Source of the DNA: Musa acuminata AAA Group
Taxonomy: Eukaryota; Streptophyta; Magnoliopsida; Zingiberales; Musaceae
Direction: 5' to 3'
Length of the DNA stretch: 64,000 nt
Assembly: GCF_036884655.1 (NCBI RefSeq)
Contig: NC_088337.1
Location: 32,594,501-32,658,500 of the forward strand
The notes below the pieces were generated by a model. The model searched no databases, had not been told where the DNA came from, and was given only the letters and a program-made list of their open reading frames with translations. The translations under genes were made by a program, and so were the position numbers. This document shows positions 36,601 through 47,745 of the stretch, piece after piece (the first letter of the stretch is position 1; each line of letters opens with the position of its first letter).

Positions 36601-39600
36601 ATGTCCTTCTTGTTCAAGTCGTCGCCGCGGCCCAAGCCGACGCCGGCGGAGCTCGCCAAGGCCATCAAGGAGAGCTTCTTGGCCCTCGACACCAGCACCT
36701 TTGCTAAGGTTGTCTCCCCCCCCCCCCTCTGATCCGGTCTTGATCTTCTCGTGTTTTCCGATCGACCGCCGGATCATTAAATCTGCTTATTTCTCCTAAA
36801 TGCGTTGTAGATCTAAGATTTGAACGGATCGCTTGCGATTTACTCAGTTTGCATTATGTCAATTACCTATCCGATCGAGTTATTTGTGGAAATTTCTTTG
36901 ATGTTCTCGATCTTCTGCTTTTGAGATGCCGTTTTGTTCGATCTGCCTGTTTGGGCGTGGTTGATAACTCTTATGCGGGCTTTTGGATTCTTCTTGAACA
37001 TATTCAGTCCGATCAAGGAAGAAATCTCTCAATCCTGTGCAATTTTTTGTGTCCACCAGTGCAGTCCATAAGGTGAAAGACTGAAGTAGCTAACATATTG
37101 TCGATCCTCTACTCCATCCTGTATAGCATATGATATAGATTGTCTCGGACTTTGATCCTAGCAAGGATGCTTTTAGTGTCCAATCTTGATCATATATATC
37201 TAGAAGTATGAATCCTGCAAAGGGTATCAAGGTTTTCAATACTTTAGTACTAACCTAATAACGAGACTATAAGAATATTGATGCCACCTTCGCCCATATA
37301 TATTTCTTTTGGTGTTTCATTTGTCTAGGCTCTAAACTCATTGTCCCTTCTTCTTGTAAGCATGCTGCAGCACAAGTCTAGAACTAAGATCTTCATGCGT
37401 GCATTCCTATCCTATGCTGGCGAGCACCCAATTCTTTGCCTGATGGCTGACCTTGTACTCGTAGAGCAGTTTTGCTTTTGTACTTTGTAATTCTACTCAC
37501 CTTCAACTGTCACACTTGTATGTTTAAAGGCAGCTTAATTACACTTTCTTTGAATATATCAGAACCAATGCAAAGTGAACCTTTTAAGAGAAATATGTAC
37601 AAAGCAAATCTAGAGAGATAGTGATGTCTCTTGCACATCTTTTCATTATTTCATTTTCTAAGAAATTATATTTTGTTATGTTAGGCTCTTGAAGAAGTTC
37701 AAAAGAATATCCTTTCTATGAGACAAATGCTTTCAGGGGATGGAGAAGTTGAACCAAATGAAGATCATATTTCACAGTTGGCTATTGAAATATGCAAAGG
37801 AGATGTTCTTGCTCTTTTCGTTCATAAGTTGCCATCATTGAGTTGGGAAGTGAGTTTAGCTTTCATTTGATGTAAGTTTAATCATCAATGGTGCCAAAGC
37901 TAACTGATGCTTTCATAAGCAGGCCAGAAAAGATTTGGTGTACTGTTGGTCCAGTTTATTGATGCAGAATTGCTGTGTGGAATATATTGAGAATAATTTG
38001 GAACTTGTGGATTTCCTTGTCATCTGGTGAGTGCTGTCTTTTGTGCATAGTTGATTTGTCACCTAATCTTCAGTATCTACAACAATACTTTCCTATCTTC
38101 CCAGTCATCCAGTCATAGGGGAGTGGTCCATTTTTTTTTTTCTTTACTACCATTCGCTGTTAGGATTCTTTGCATTGTTTCTATATTTCAACTGTGTCAT
38201 CTTTCTGTTTTTTTCCTCCTTGAGTTGTTGAAGTTTCCAATTAGTCAGTCTTGAAGCTTCATTGAGTTAGTTCTTTTCCGAGCAGCTACAACAACAAAGA
38301 AATTGCATTGAGCTGTGGTAACATGTTGAGGGAGTGCATCAAATATCCAACTCTTGCAAAGTAAGCTATCAGAAATCCTTGGGTTGTTGTAATCATTATC
38401 TTTCTATCTTATTCTTCTGTTAACATTTCTGCAAGTATATAATCAAATTAATCATCATACTTCATGCTTAAATAATTTAGATTGGTATTTATGTTTAGCT
38501 TTCTCAAAATTATGAATATGATCATATTGTTATCGGTTATCGGTGTTCTTTTTGTTTCATGTGCTTGTCCAAACTAACCAAGAATTATATGTCTGGGTGT
38601 TTTTGATGAGGACGTGATGTGACATCATCTGCATCTTCAAAATTCCACTAATTATAGCCCCACAGATGCTACTCATTAATTGAAGTTATGCTACTCATCA
38701 TATTTATAGTTCACAAATTATACCATTCTTGATAAAGTAACATAACTTTTTTTTACCATTCACTGGAAAGTAATCACACAAAAATTTTTTACTCGAAAAT
38801 GTGTTTGTGATCTTTATCTATATATGCCTAGACTTTTTCTGCTGAAACATCTATTGAGCAAGACAAGAATTTTATACTCTAATTACATTTTCTATTGACA
38901 AAAGAATTTGACATTGTTCAGTTTGCCCATCCAGTCAGCCTCAAACAGGACATTATAGATTTTGGTGACATTTGGATGTCAAGTCTACATCAGGATTTTC
39001 AGCACAGAGTGGTCCATTGATATAAAGTATTATATGATGGTTTATTTATGTAGGATAGAGTTTTTTTTCTCAACCAACATTAATTAGGCAAAAAATGCTC
39101 ATGAAGTGCCCCTCAAGATCAGAGGAGACAACAGGAGAAAAAGGTGGTATGAGAATATCTTGCAAAAATTGCCACCCAATTGGCAAGACCTTTAGCTTCT
39201 CTATTACATGCTGGATTCTAAGAGCCTCAAAAAGACTTGATAAACGGAAAATTTCCATTGACAACATTTAAAATCCTCCGAGGAGGGGTTCTTCTGTAAG
39301 ATTATAAACCAAATTGAGTGCATCACACTCCAACTACAAGCATTTGATGCCTTCCTTCAAAGCAAATTGAGGCCTTCTTTAATAGCTAGAATCTAACAGC
39401 CTTTAGCATATTGTCCTCGGTGAATCTGCTACCTGCAAACAGAATATTGTCATTAGAATCATAAATGGCAAAGCCAATACCATGATTCTTGTTTGGACTA
39501 GACCAAGAACCATCTGAATTAAGTTTGAACCAACCCTACAGCAGGTGTCTCCGATCTATTTCATGAGAAATCTCTCATTTGTCCCTTCAGGAAACTTGGA

Positions 39601-42600
39601 ATCAGCAAAATTGCCTTGGGTTTAGGCTGATTAAATTTGGCATCACTTCTAGTTTGCCGCGACAGAAACCAAAAACCCATGGCAATTAAGGCTCTTAGGA
39701 TCAAAAACATTCAACAAAGACAAATCATCTCCTTCACTGAGCCAGCTTCCCAAGTGCCACTCCTTCATGCTGAAGTGGATGTTCAGATGGAGCTGAAAAA
39801 AGAATGTTTACTGAGAATTCACATTGTAAAAAGAGGTGGTTAATGGATTGAATGTCATTTTCGCATAACCAACAGAGACGAGGAGGAGCTGTCTGCATGG
39901 TGGCAAGTTCGTCAACAGTAGGGAGTTTTTTGTGCAAGAGTTCCCAGTAGAACAGGACTTTTTTGGCTGCTGGCAGCTTCCATAAAGCCTCTTAATGTTT
40001 GATTACACTAAGTTGGGTCATTTAAAGGCATGTAGTTTGATTTCCTATAGCTTCAAGTAATCCTTCATGCTTGTCTATGATTGACACCTTGGATAATTCC
40101 AAGTGTAGTGACACTAAACCTGTGTTTTACCATTGGTCCATTAAGGAACATGGCATCTTAATTAACTTCATGTATGAGTATGATAAATAAAACTGTAATA
40201 TTTTACAGCTAGGTGTATAAGGAATTTTAAACATAACATTTGCATTATCTTATGACAATTAATTTTTGATTATGAATGCATTTTGATTTTGTAGTGATCT
40301 TTCAGATGTATCTTGGAATCAAATAGCTTTGAATTATTTTTCAAATATGTGGAACTGCCGACCTTTGATATAGCTTCAGATGCTCTTGCTACCTTCAAGG
40401 TCAGTTTTAGTAACACTCTGCATTTGGCTTTTACTTATCTTCATGCTGTAGACTCCAGAATTATGTTCATGCATTCTCCTATATTTACTTATGGACAATT
40501 TTTGCAGGACTTGCTTATAAAGCATGAAACTGTTGTCTCTGAGTTTCTGATTTCACATTATGATCAGGTCTGCTAATAAGTTCTTCATGTACCAACTCAG
40601 TTGTTCATTGATTAAATTTTCCCAAATCCAACTTATTGTGATAATTTGCTGGAAAGTTGGTATGTTAGTTGGGTAAGATGTTTCGGCGTGCTCTGTCAAG
40701 TTGTCTGATTGAAGAGTGTCGTTGCAGTTCTTTGAGCTATATGAGAAGCTACTGACATCTCCAAACTATGTAACAAGAAGACAATCCTTGAAGGTTAGTT
40801 CTATCAGTAATCTACATTTAGCTTCCGTCTCAAAGTTTCTGTCTTTTATAATTGCATTCATGTCAATTATTGTTTAGATTCTCTCGGATTTCCTTTTGGA
40901 ATCCCAAAATCTGCAAACAATGAAGCGCTTCATTCTAGAAGTTCGATTCTTGAATATTATGATGGCACTATTAAAGGTACATGATTTTTCATCATATTTC
41001 TACAACTCTAGTTTTACTAGCTTATTGTATGTTTCTTAAAGTATATTTTTGGTTTTCGTGCTATTATTTCATGGTTTCTATGTTTTCCAATGAGATCTTT
41101 AATATTTGGTATTTTTAATGGTTGGGGATCCTGTGCATATGTTCAGTAATGTGCAAAATGATAGAGGAGTTTGATTCTATTTAAATTATATATAGATTCA
41201 TATCCAGATGCCTGTTAAGAGGGCGACAAACTTATATTAGCTCCAGATAATCTTTCCATAAATGGTTATGCTGCTTAGTTCTGGTATATAGCTCATATGA
41301 GTGGGCACAAAATGTGTTTTACCCTTTCTGTCCCTTATTTCAGTAAAATTGCATCAGATCCTGACAAATATAATTTATTAAAATCCTCTCCCTCTTAACC
41401 ACTTGACCGGCAACCCCTACCTGCAACCTCTCTCTATTTTCTCTAACCCCACCCTCGGTTCACAATCCAACACTTGATGAGGAGTTTAATCACTGGTAAC
41501 ATATAAAATTTGTCCTGTCCATTAAGACCACAAAATCAACAGGAGCCTTCGGCATCTAAATAAAGATACATATTGAAGCTACTTAGTCACCAGTGTCAAG
41601 ATAGTGGATCTTTGATTTGATGATGGTTTCAAAGGTAATTAATCCTATACTATTTTATATGATTTGATGTCTTAAATGTTTGGCTACATTAAGAATCAAA
41701 AGGATTAGAATGTGGCTAAAGCTCATTTTTCCAGGCCTTAAAGAGTTTGACACTGCATGCACAGCTGAATGTTTCTTTCTTCACATGGACGGGTGAAAGT
41801 TGTCCTGATTTAAGAAATATCTGCTGATAGACTGTTTTCTCAATATCCTGTAAAAAGATAATTGACTTCAGCTGTCAACACTTCATCTAGTTATTTTCTG
41901 CTTCAACTAGGGAACCTCCAGAAAGAGAAGAGAATGCCTATGAACTTTGAAATCTGTTTGCTTGGAATGACTGCCAAAATTTCTGCTCCATAGTTGGCTA
42001 TAGAATGTTTAAATATGTACCTGATGTCTTGAAATTGATTTCTGGGATAATAGTTCTTTTATGCTGTTTCTGTTTCATTTGATATCATTTGTTTGGGGTG
42101 TTTATATTAAGTTTCAATTGTCATATAACATGTCCTAATTTTATGTGTACATTTTTGTATTCTTGTCCATGTGCCATGTTCTTTTCAGGACACAAGCAAG
42201 AATATCCAGATTTCTGCCTTCCACATTTTTAAGGTAGTTTGTCGCTCACATCCTTTTGACACATTTTATGTTACATTTTTTCTAATTGTATGTTCCAACT
42301 AGAAACCTGCTGACAGTGGGTATTTCTCATGGTTTCCTATCTTCTGATGTTTAACATGAAGATGAACCATAAAGTTCAGGATTCAGTTTTGGTTAACTAA
42401 TTGGTTTGAAGTCATATATTATTCACAGTTGCTTATGGTTCCTTGTATTGCCTTAAAAAGTATTTCGATTTTGTATCTAAACTCGATCTGACTACAGCTT
42501 GAATGTGTGCATTTTCTCTCTATGGCACATTTTCATAGTATTTTGCTAGGGTTTCTGAAAGGGTTATTTGCTATTTAACCAGGAAGATGATGTGTTCTTG

Positions 42601-43247
42601 ATATAAATTGCAATAGGTTTTTAACTGAAGCCTAAGCTCCAGGAATAAGATGGGTTCTTTCTATTATTGACAATGGTTTTTTAATGGTTTAAGAGACAGT
42701 TGTTATGCAATATCGGCTTCCTACTAATAAATGTTCTTGTACAATTCTTTTTCTTGAAATTAGGTATTTGTGGCTAATCCAAACAAGCCACCGGAAATTA
42801 TCAATGTCCTGATAGACAACCATGAAGAACTTTTGATGTCACTGCAAAATCTTCCTATGAGCAAAGGTAAAATTCTGTCATTGCATCTGTTCTTCGACAA
42901 GCTATCCATCAGACATGTTCATGCACAAAAGAGATTGGAAAATTAGCCATCCCATTGGAAAGGCCAACTTGTCATCAGTATGGTTAGGCCAAAAAGGAAC
43001 AAATAAATCATCATTCTTTTTTACTTTCACATTGGCTCCTACCTCTGTTTTCCCCTCCACAACCAATAAACACATGAGCAGCTGATAAATAAGATGCATC
43101 TTTGAGTAGTTGTTTCTCTCTGACCAGCACTTGTATTAGCTGACAACTACTACTTTCACTTTGTGTGTTACTGTAGGTGAAGATGATCAATTTGAAGAGG
43201 AGAAAGATCTAATCATCAAGGAGATCGAGAAACTTTCGGGTCTATGA
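36601..43247 (+). CDS. MO25: MO25-like scaffold protein (11 exons)
   Basis: MO25/Cab39 family proteins are helical-repeat scaffolds that bind and activate germinal-centre-like kinases, with roles in cell polarity and division. Exons: 36601-36708, 37685-37849, 37923-38026, 38286-38360, 40306-40399, 40508-40567, 40728-40793, 40878-40976, 42189-42233, 42764-42866, 43177-43247. Total 990 bases, 329 residues, close to the family's about 340. Recognisable blocks are MSFLFKSSPRPKP at the start, KEIALSCGNMLRECIKYPTLA, FELFFKYVELPTFD, FLISHYDQ, TRRQSLKILSDFLLE, FLNIMMALLK and KPPEIINVLIDN. The exon 4/5 junction gives K-C-I-L where Y usually follows K. All splice sites are GT-AG and phases match. Intron 4 (1.9 kb) contains an antisense LINE fragment. 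Confidence 0.94.
39062..40010 (-). mobile_element. 5'-truncated LINE (L1-type) fragment in MO25 intron 4
   Basis: On the minus strand, LWKLPAAKKVLFYWELLHKKL (residues split here from a run near 39920-39995) continues into LCWLCENDIQSINHLFLQC at about 39830-39890. This is the zinc-binding region found at the end of plant LINE reverse transcriptases. About 300 bases further, GWFKLNSDGSW and HGIGFAIYDSNDNILFAGS (about 39440-39535) mark an RNase H domain. Stops interrupt the frame. The plus-strand T run at 39061-39068 corresponds to the element's 3' poly(A), so the fragment runs to the end of the LINE and is truncated at its 5' side. I could not identify target-site duplications. Confidence 0.85.
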
Positions 43248-46205
43248 ACTGCCAGTACACATAGGTCTGCCTTCCTAATTAATTATATATATCTACTTTA
43301 TTTGATTATAATGTTTGCGAGGTGTTCATCATGGCTCTCATTCATAAAGGTATTTTAATGTTTAATTAAACCTGGTTTTAGATCAACACTAACGGAGATG
43401 GGTGTATCTTTTCTCTATCTGTGTGTGCTAATCAATAGAACTGTGGTGACCCCAAGGACGAGATAGGACATAGCAACTCTTTTGCGAAATCACTGTGGAA
43501 CTTGTTACATAGATAGGACAATAGAACTCTGGTTGGTAAACCTGTTTGAAATCACTATGGAACTCTTACGGAACTGCTGATATGCCCATACAAGGACGTA
43601 GCAAACAAGTTTGGTATTGTTCCAGTGAGTCGTTACTAGGAACACATGGTGAAAATTAAAATGACAATAGGATATGAGTGCCAAAAAGGATCAATATAGT
43701 TGTTGAAAGTTGCATCAAGTTGATGTATGAAGAGATAATAATGCACACAAAAAAAGAGACCGTTCGAAGGATATAATTGCAATTCTGATGATATTTATAT
43801 GAGCCAAACTTCTATGCCTCTTATCATCCCAAGAAAAAAAGGGAAGTAGTGTACCTTCATTAACTATCGAATCTATTTAATCGGATTGTTTCAAAGATTG
43901 ATTGATCTGATTTGATTAATCAGTTTATAATTTTAAATATTTTTTGGTTCAATTGGATGATAATATAATATTTATGAAATTAAACCCATGTTTAATTAAT
44001 CGATTAAGGGTTTAAGATAATTAATTCAATAGAGTTGGTTTTTTTAATCAAAATTAATTTAAATCAATTTGAAGCAAAGAAGGATATGAATCATTCATAA
44101 AATCAATTTGGTTCGTATTTATTTTTTTGTTTGATTTAAATACCCTTGGGTCCCATAATGGATCGTTCCGTTTGGGTGAGAGGGTGGCGAGTTACGGAGG
44201 AGATGAGTTTTTATTTGTTTTTGGTGCGGAGGTTAGATTCTCGGGGCGAGATTCTGGCGGACGCTTCTGCTGCCACCCCTCTCCCATCCCCACCGCCCCC
44301 CCCTCCCCTCCTCCTCCCCCCGCTCCTTCCCTCCCGATCACACATCATGCTTTCGATGAATACTCAGCAATGTGCTCTTATGGACGGTAAGACAACTCAT
44401 CTAATCCATACCAGCAGGACACAAATCTACTTCTCAGAGCCAAAAAGAGAAAACCAGCAATACATGCTAAACCATAAGCACATTAAAACTCTACCCACTC
44501 TTGTCTACGAGAACACAGTTCACTGGATCACAGTTGCCTTGCTCCATATTCTGACCTAGAGAAGATTGCTTATGTACACCATCAATGGATAACACATCCA
44601 AACCCATTTCTCGTCTTGCAGAATCCGCAACCATATATTCAAGCTTTCAGCAAAGAATACAAACTCGGGAAACCATAAATTCGCAGCCAAAATCGAGGAA
44701 ATCTGTAACATAATCCCCAATACAAACAGAAGCAGCTATTTCAGAATATCGGCGAAGCAACAACATTCCATAAAGTCGATCGAATCCTAGTAACAGATTA
44801 TCTTTCCGCTACATTCAAAAGTTGTCTTGCCAACAATGTCTTGAAACATATTCAATTTTCTCTAGCAACAAATCAGTTGTCAGTAGAGGAAGCCAAGTTC
44901 TAGACAACAATACCAACAGAAGGGTTCTCAAGTCAAAGCCTCTCGAACAAATCTCTCATCTTATGGTGCTAACATCTTAATTCATACAGATCCAAATAAA
45001 TTAATCAAGTGCAAATGTTTCTTCAGCCTAAGAAGAATTAGTTACATAGTCTGATTTGTGTTCTGTCCTTCAGAAAATTAACTGTCACAAAGCAACAAAA
45101 AAGCATTTCTAATAGTCTTTGGGAATACGGTACACAAGTATGAATAAAGCCGGCGACATAACACACTTCCATGCGCTATGCTAAATAATTTGTGACATAA
45201 TCTGGATATGCAATACATGATTCTCCATACACCAGGAAGAAAATAGTCGATTTCCACACAGCAATTGGTTACATATACATGTTGCGTTGCACATCAATCC
45301 ACACTATTATTTATTTATTTTATAATAGTAGCTTCGTGTGAGATGCACAAACACAATATGTGATACGCATAAAGGGATACTATCATAAGATATGAATCTA
45401 AAAGAAGAGACATAGCGTCGAACATTGTCACAATCATAAAACATCAAGCAAGTATCAGAAAAGGTTAGAGAATCTAGATGGGATAAATGAATTACTTTGA
45501 TGTAAAAGCATATACAACAACAGATCTCCAACTTTAGTATCACATACAATATATTTAGTTTACCGATCACTGAAATAGAAAGTTCTGAGCAAAAAGATCA
45601 AGAACAATTTGCATGAAGCAGAAACATTTCTAACACATGTTAGCACAAGTGGTAAGACAATTGTAGTATCTAATTTCGAATGAAGACGAGTAGACAAAAT
45701 AAAGGCATTTCACTGACAAAATAAAAGAACTTGGAGTACATTCAAAATGCCCCAAACAATTACCAATGACCGCAAGCAACCATTATGCGCTTAACTAAAG
45801 TACACAACCCATAAACCGACACATGCGTTCATAACAGAGGTACCCATGGTCTAGCATCGGTAGCTGGTTGGTCCTAGTATTGACGCATCTGCAACAGGTC
45901 AAGATAATAAAAAATCAAACATTTCAAGGAAGCCAAAATAAGTAGTTTTTTTGTTCTCACTTGGACAAAAACTTCAGAATTTACTCGTCGGATCAACAGA
46001 TATAATGAACCACTCTAAACTCTAAAGTACCTTTTAATCTATCCAAATGCTAAAGATTTTTTCTAAAAACATATTAACTATGAAGACTGAAAAAGAAACA
46101 AATTCTGCATAATTTATCAAAAATAAAGAAAGAAAGAAAGCATTCGAGCTTAGAGATTGTAAACATCTTTACCTTGAGTTGATTCAGGTATCCTTGAGGC
46201 CACTA
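43248..46205. other. MO25 3' flank and unresolved interval
   Basis: 43248-43850 is the MO25 3' untranslated region and flank. 43860-44110 is AT-rich with repeated TTAATCGATTAA-like words. 44150-44340 is G-rich, then a C-rich tract (44270-44330) opening two overlapping short frames on the plus strand that show no known domain. 44340-46200 is moderately AT-rich and may include 3' untranslated sequence of the zinc-finger gene. Confidence 0.4.
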
Positions 46206-47123
46206 TCAGCAAGTACCAACAACTCCCTCTTCCTTAACAAGCCCACCTTGAGAAGCTTTGAGGACTCCTGTTTCATCCCTCACCACTTGACCCATGGGAT
46301 TGGGGGCATGAGCCAAACTAGTCAACCTACCCTTCGCCTCCTCGTCCATGACATGGTTCTGCACCCCTATCAATGGATCCGCCTTATTCGTAGCTTCCAC
46401 GGTGCCCTGAACTGGTGTCTGCGCCATCCCTATAGGCTCCTGAAACCTCATCCATCTATCCCGCTCTCTGTTTTGAACTCTCTTCTGTCCCACCATGGCT
46501 GCAACTGTGCTACTCAACTTCGGCATCTTTTTCTTTGGGTCCATGACTTCAGGTCTGGGATCCGGTGCTGCAACATGATCGGTTTCCTTGTTCTTCTTCT
46601 CCTTCTCGGTCTGCGACAACAGAAGAACCTTTTCGAGGGCTTCCCTCGCTCGCTTCCTCGCAACCGCTGCCTCCCTGACCTTCCTCTCGGCGTCTGCCCT
46701 GGTGGCCGCGGCCGCCCTGCCCATGGACACAGCCGCCAGTTTCGCGGCGGCCAGAAGCACCTTAGCCGACTTGAGATCTATTGATTTCTCCGCCACGAGC
46801 GAGAAGTAGGAGGAGGAACCACCAAGGTCGGAGCAGCTAGGGCAGACGAAGGATGCGGCGGGATTCGGGAGGCAGGCGGAGTGGGCGACGGCGGGGCAAC
46901 CGGAGCAGCGCACGACAGGGGATGTACCGCCGTCGAGGAGGAGATCGAAGCAGGAGGTACAGAAGGCGCCGGGGTGATAGCGGAGGACGCAGGAGGTGCA
47001 GAGGCGGCAGAAGACGGTGCGGTGGCGGACGTGGTGGAGCGGCCAGGGGTCACGAGCGCCACACCCGTCTCCGCCGCATCCGGCCGGCCGGAGGTCCCTC
47101 TTCACCTGAGCGTGCGTCGTCAT
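46206..47123 (-). CDS. Cysteine-rich zinc-finger protein with coiled coil, function unknown
   Basis: A single-exon frame of 305 residues starts with MTTHAQVKRD. I prefer this ATG (47121-47123) because the longer frame to 47147 begins with GTG. The N-terminal 100 residues hold twelve cysteines (16, 21, 39, 42, 45, 55, 58, 73, 76, 84, 94, 97) and histidines including H81. CxxC pairs at 42-45, 55-58, 73-76 and 94-97 suggest a RING/PHD/FYVE-like zinc fold. Residues about 130-190 are rich in A, R, K and E and should form a coiled coil. A basic PKKK motif at about 202 could be a nuclear signal. The C-terminal 90 residues look disordered. I do not recognise the protein; a nuclear or ubiquitin-related role would be inference. 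Codon use is GC-rich at the 5' end, like its neighbours. Confidence 0.75.
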   Translation of the reverse strand: MTTHAQVKRDLRPAGCGGDGCGARDPWPLHHVRHRTVFCRLCTSCVLRYHPGAFCTSCFDLLLDGGTSPVVRCSGCPAVAHSACLPNPAASFVCPSCSDLGGSSSYFSLVAEKSIDLKSAKVLLAAAKLAAVSMGRAAAATRADAERKVREAAVARKRAREALEKVLLLSQTEKEKKNKETDHVAAPDPRPEVMDPKKKMPKLSSTVAAMVGQKRVQNRERDRWMRFQEPIGMAQTPVQGTVEATNKADPLIGVQNHVMDEEAKGRLTSLAHAPNPMGQVVRDETGVLKASQGGLVKEEGVVGTC

Positions 47124-47745
47124 GGCCGCCGCACCATCACGATTCACGGCCTCGAAACCCTATAACAAGAGAGATCTCGCGTCGTGGACGTAAGCGTTGA
47201 GGCCTCCCCCAAATCAATCAATCGAGAGAGAGAGAGAGAGAGAGTTAGCGCAATCTGTCGCAGTTTCGGGGATTCTTCTCCCCTCGTCTTTGAGCTTCGT
47301 TTTAGGGTTTGGGGTTCACTCTCAAACGGCTCTCCCTGGTCCGGTGCGGCCACGAGCGAACTCGGTGGGACCAGCAATCGAGAGAGTAGCCCGTCGGGTG
47401 CGCGTCGTTGGGTCAGTTTTCCGCAGTCAAAAAGCTGCTAACCTCGTGCAATGCACGTGATTTTACCGTAGGTTTCCGAAGACGTTCTCCTCGATGTCTA
47501 CGTAATTAGGCTCAGTTCGATCTCAGCCACGTGGCTTCATTCCGTGTGTGATCACTCCAATCTTGGATAACCAACGGTTAGATGAGAGGAAACCACTATC
47601 ACGTGCATTTCGGTACAATGGACTCGACGAGATCACAAAACGGTTCGGCCCAATCTCCAATGTGCCGTTGTGATCGAAGGATCCCAACTGACGAAGCACG
47701 GGAGGTGATCACCGTCGCCTTTTCCCCATAGCCGGAGCACTAATA
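47124..47745. other. Divergent promoter interval with (GA)n
   Basis: This lies between the zinc-finger gene (-) and the ATG8 pseudogene (+). It includes a perfect (GA)n run at 47224-47244, probably in the zinc-finger gene's leader. Nothing else is supported. Confidence 0.6.

Noticed and set aside
42902..43099. Minus-strand frame in MO25 intron 10 as a second LINE piece
   Set aside because: I could not find a zinc-binding or RNase H motif or poly(A) tail to support it.
47124..47147. Eight-residue N-terminal extension of the zinc-finger protein
   Set aside because: It would need GTG initiation; the ATG at 47121-47123 is the first true start.
46853..47200. Arg/Gly-rich plus-strand frame
   Set aside because: It is antisense to the zinc-finger gene and low in complexity.
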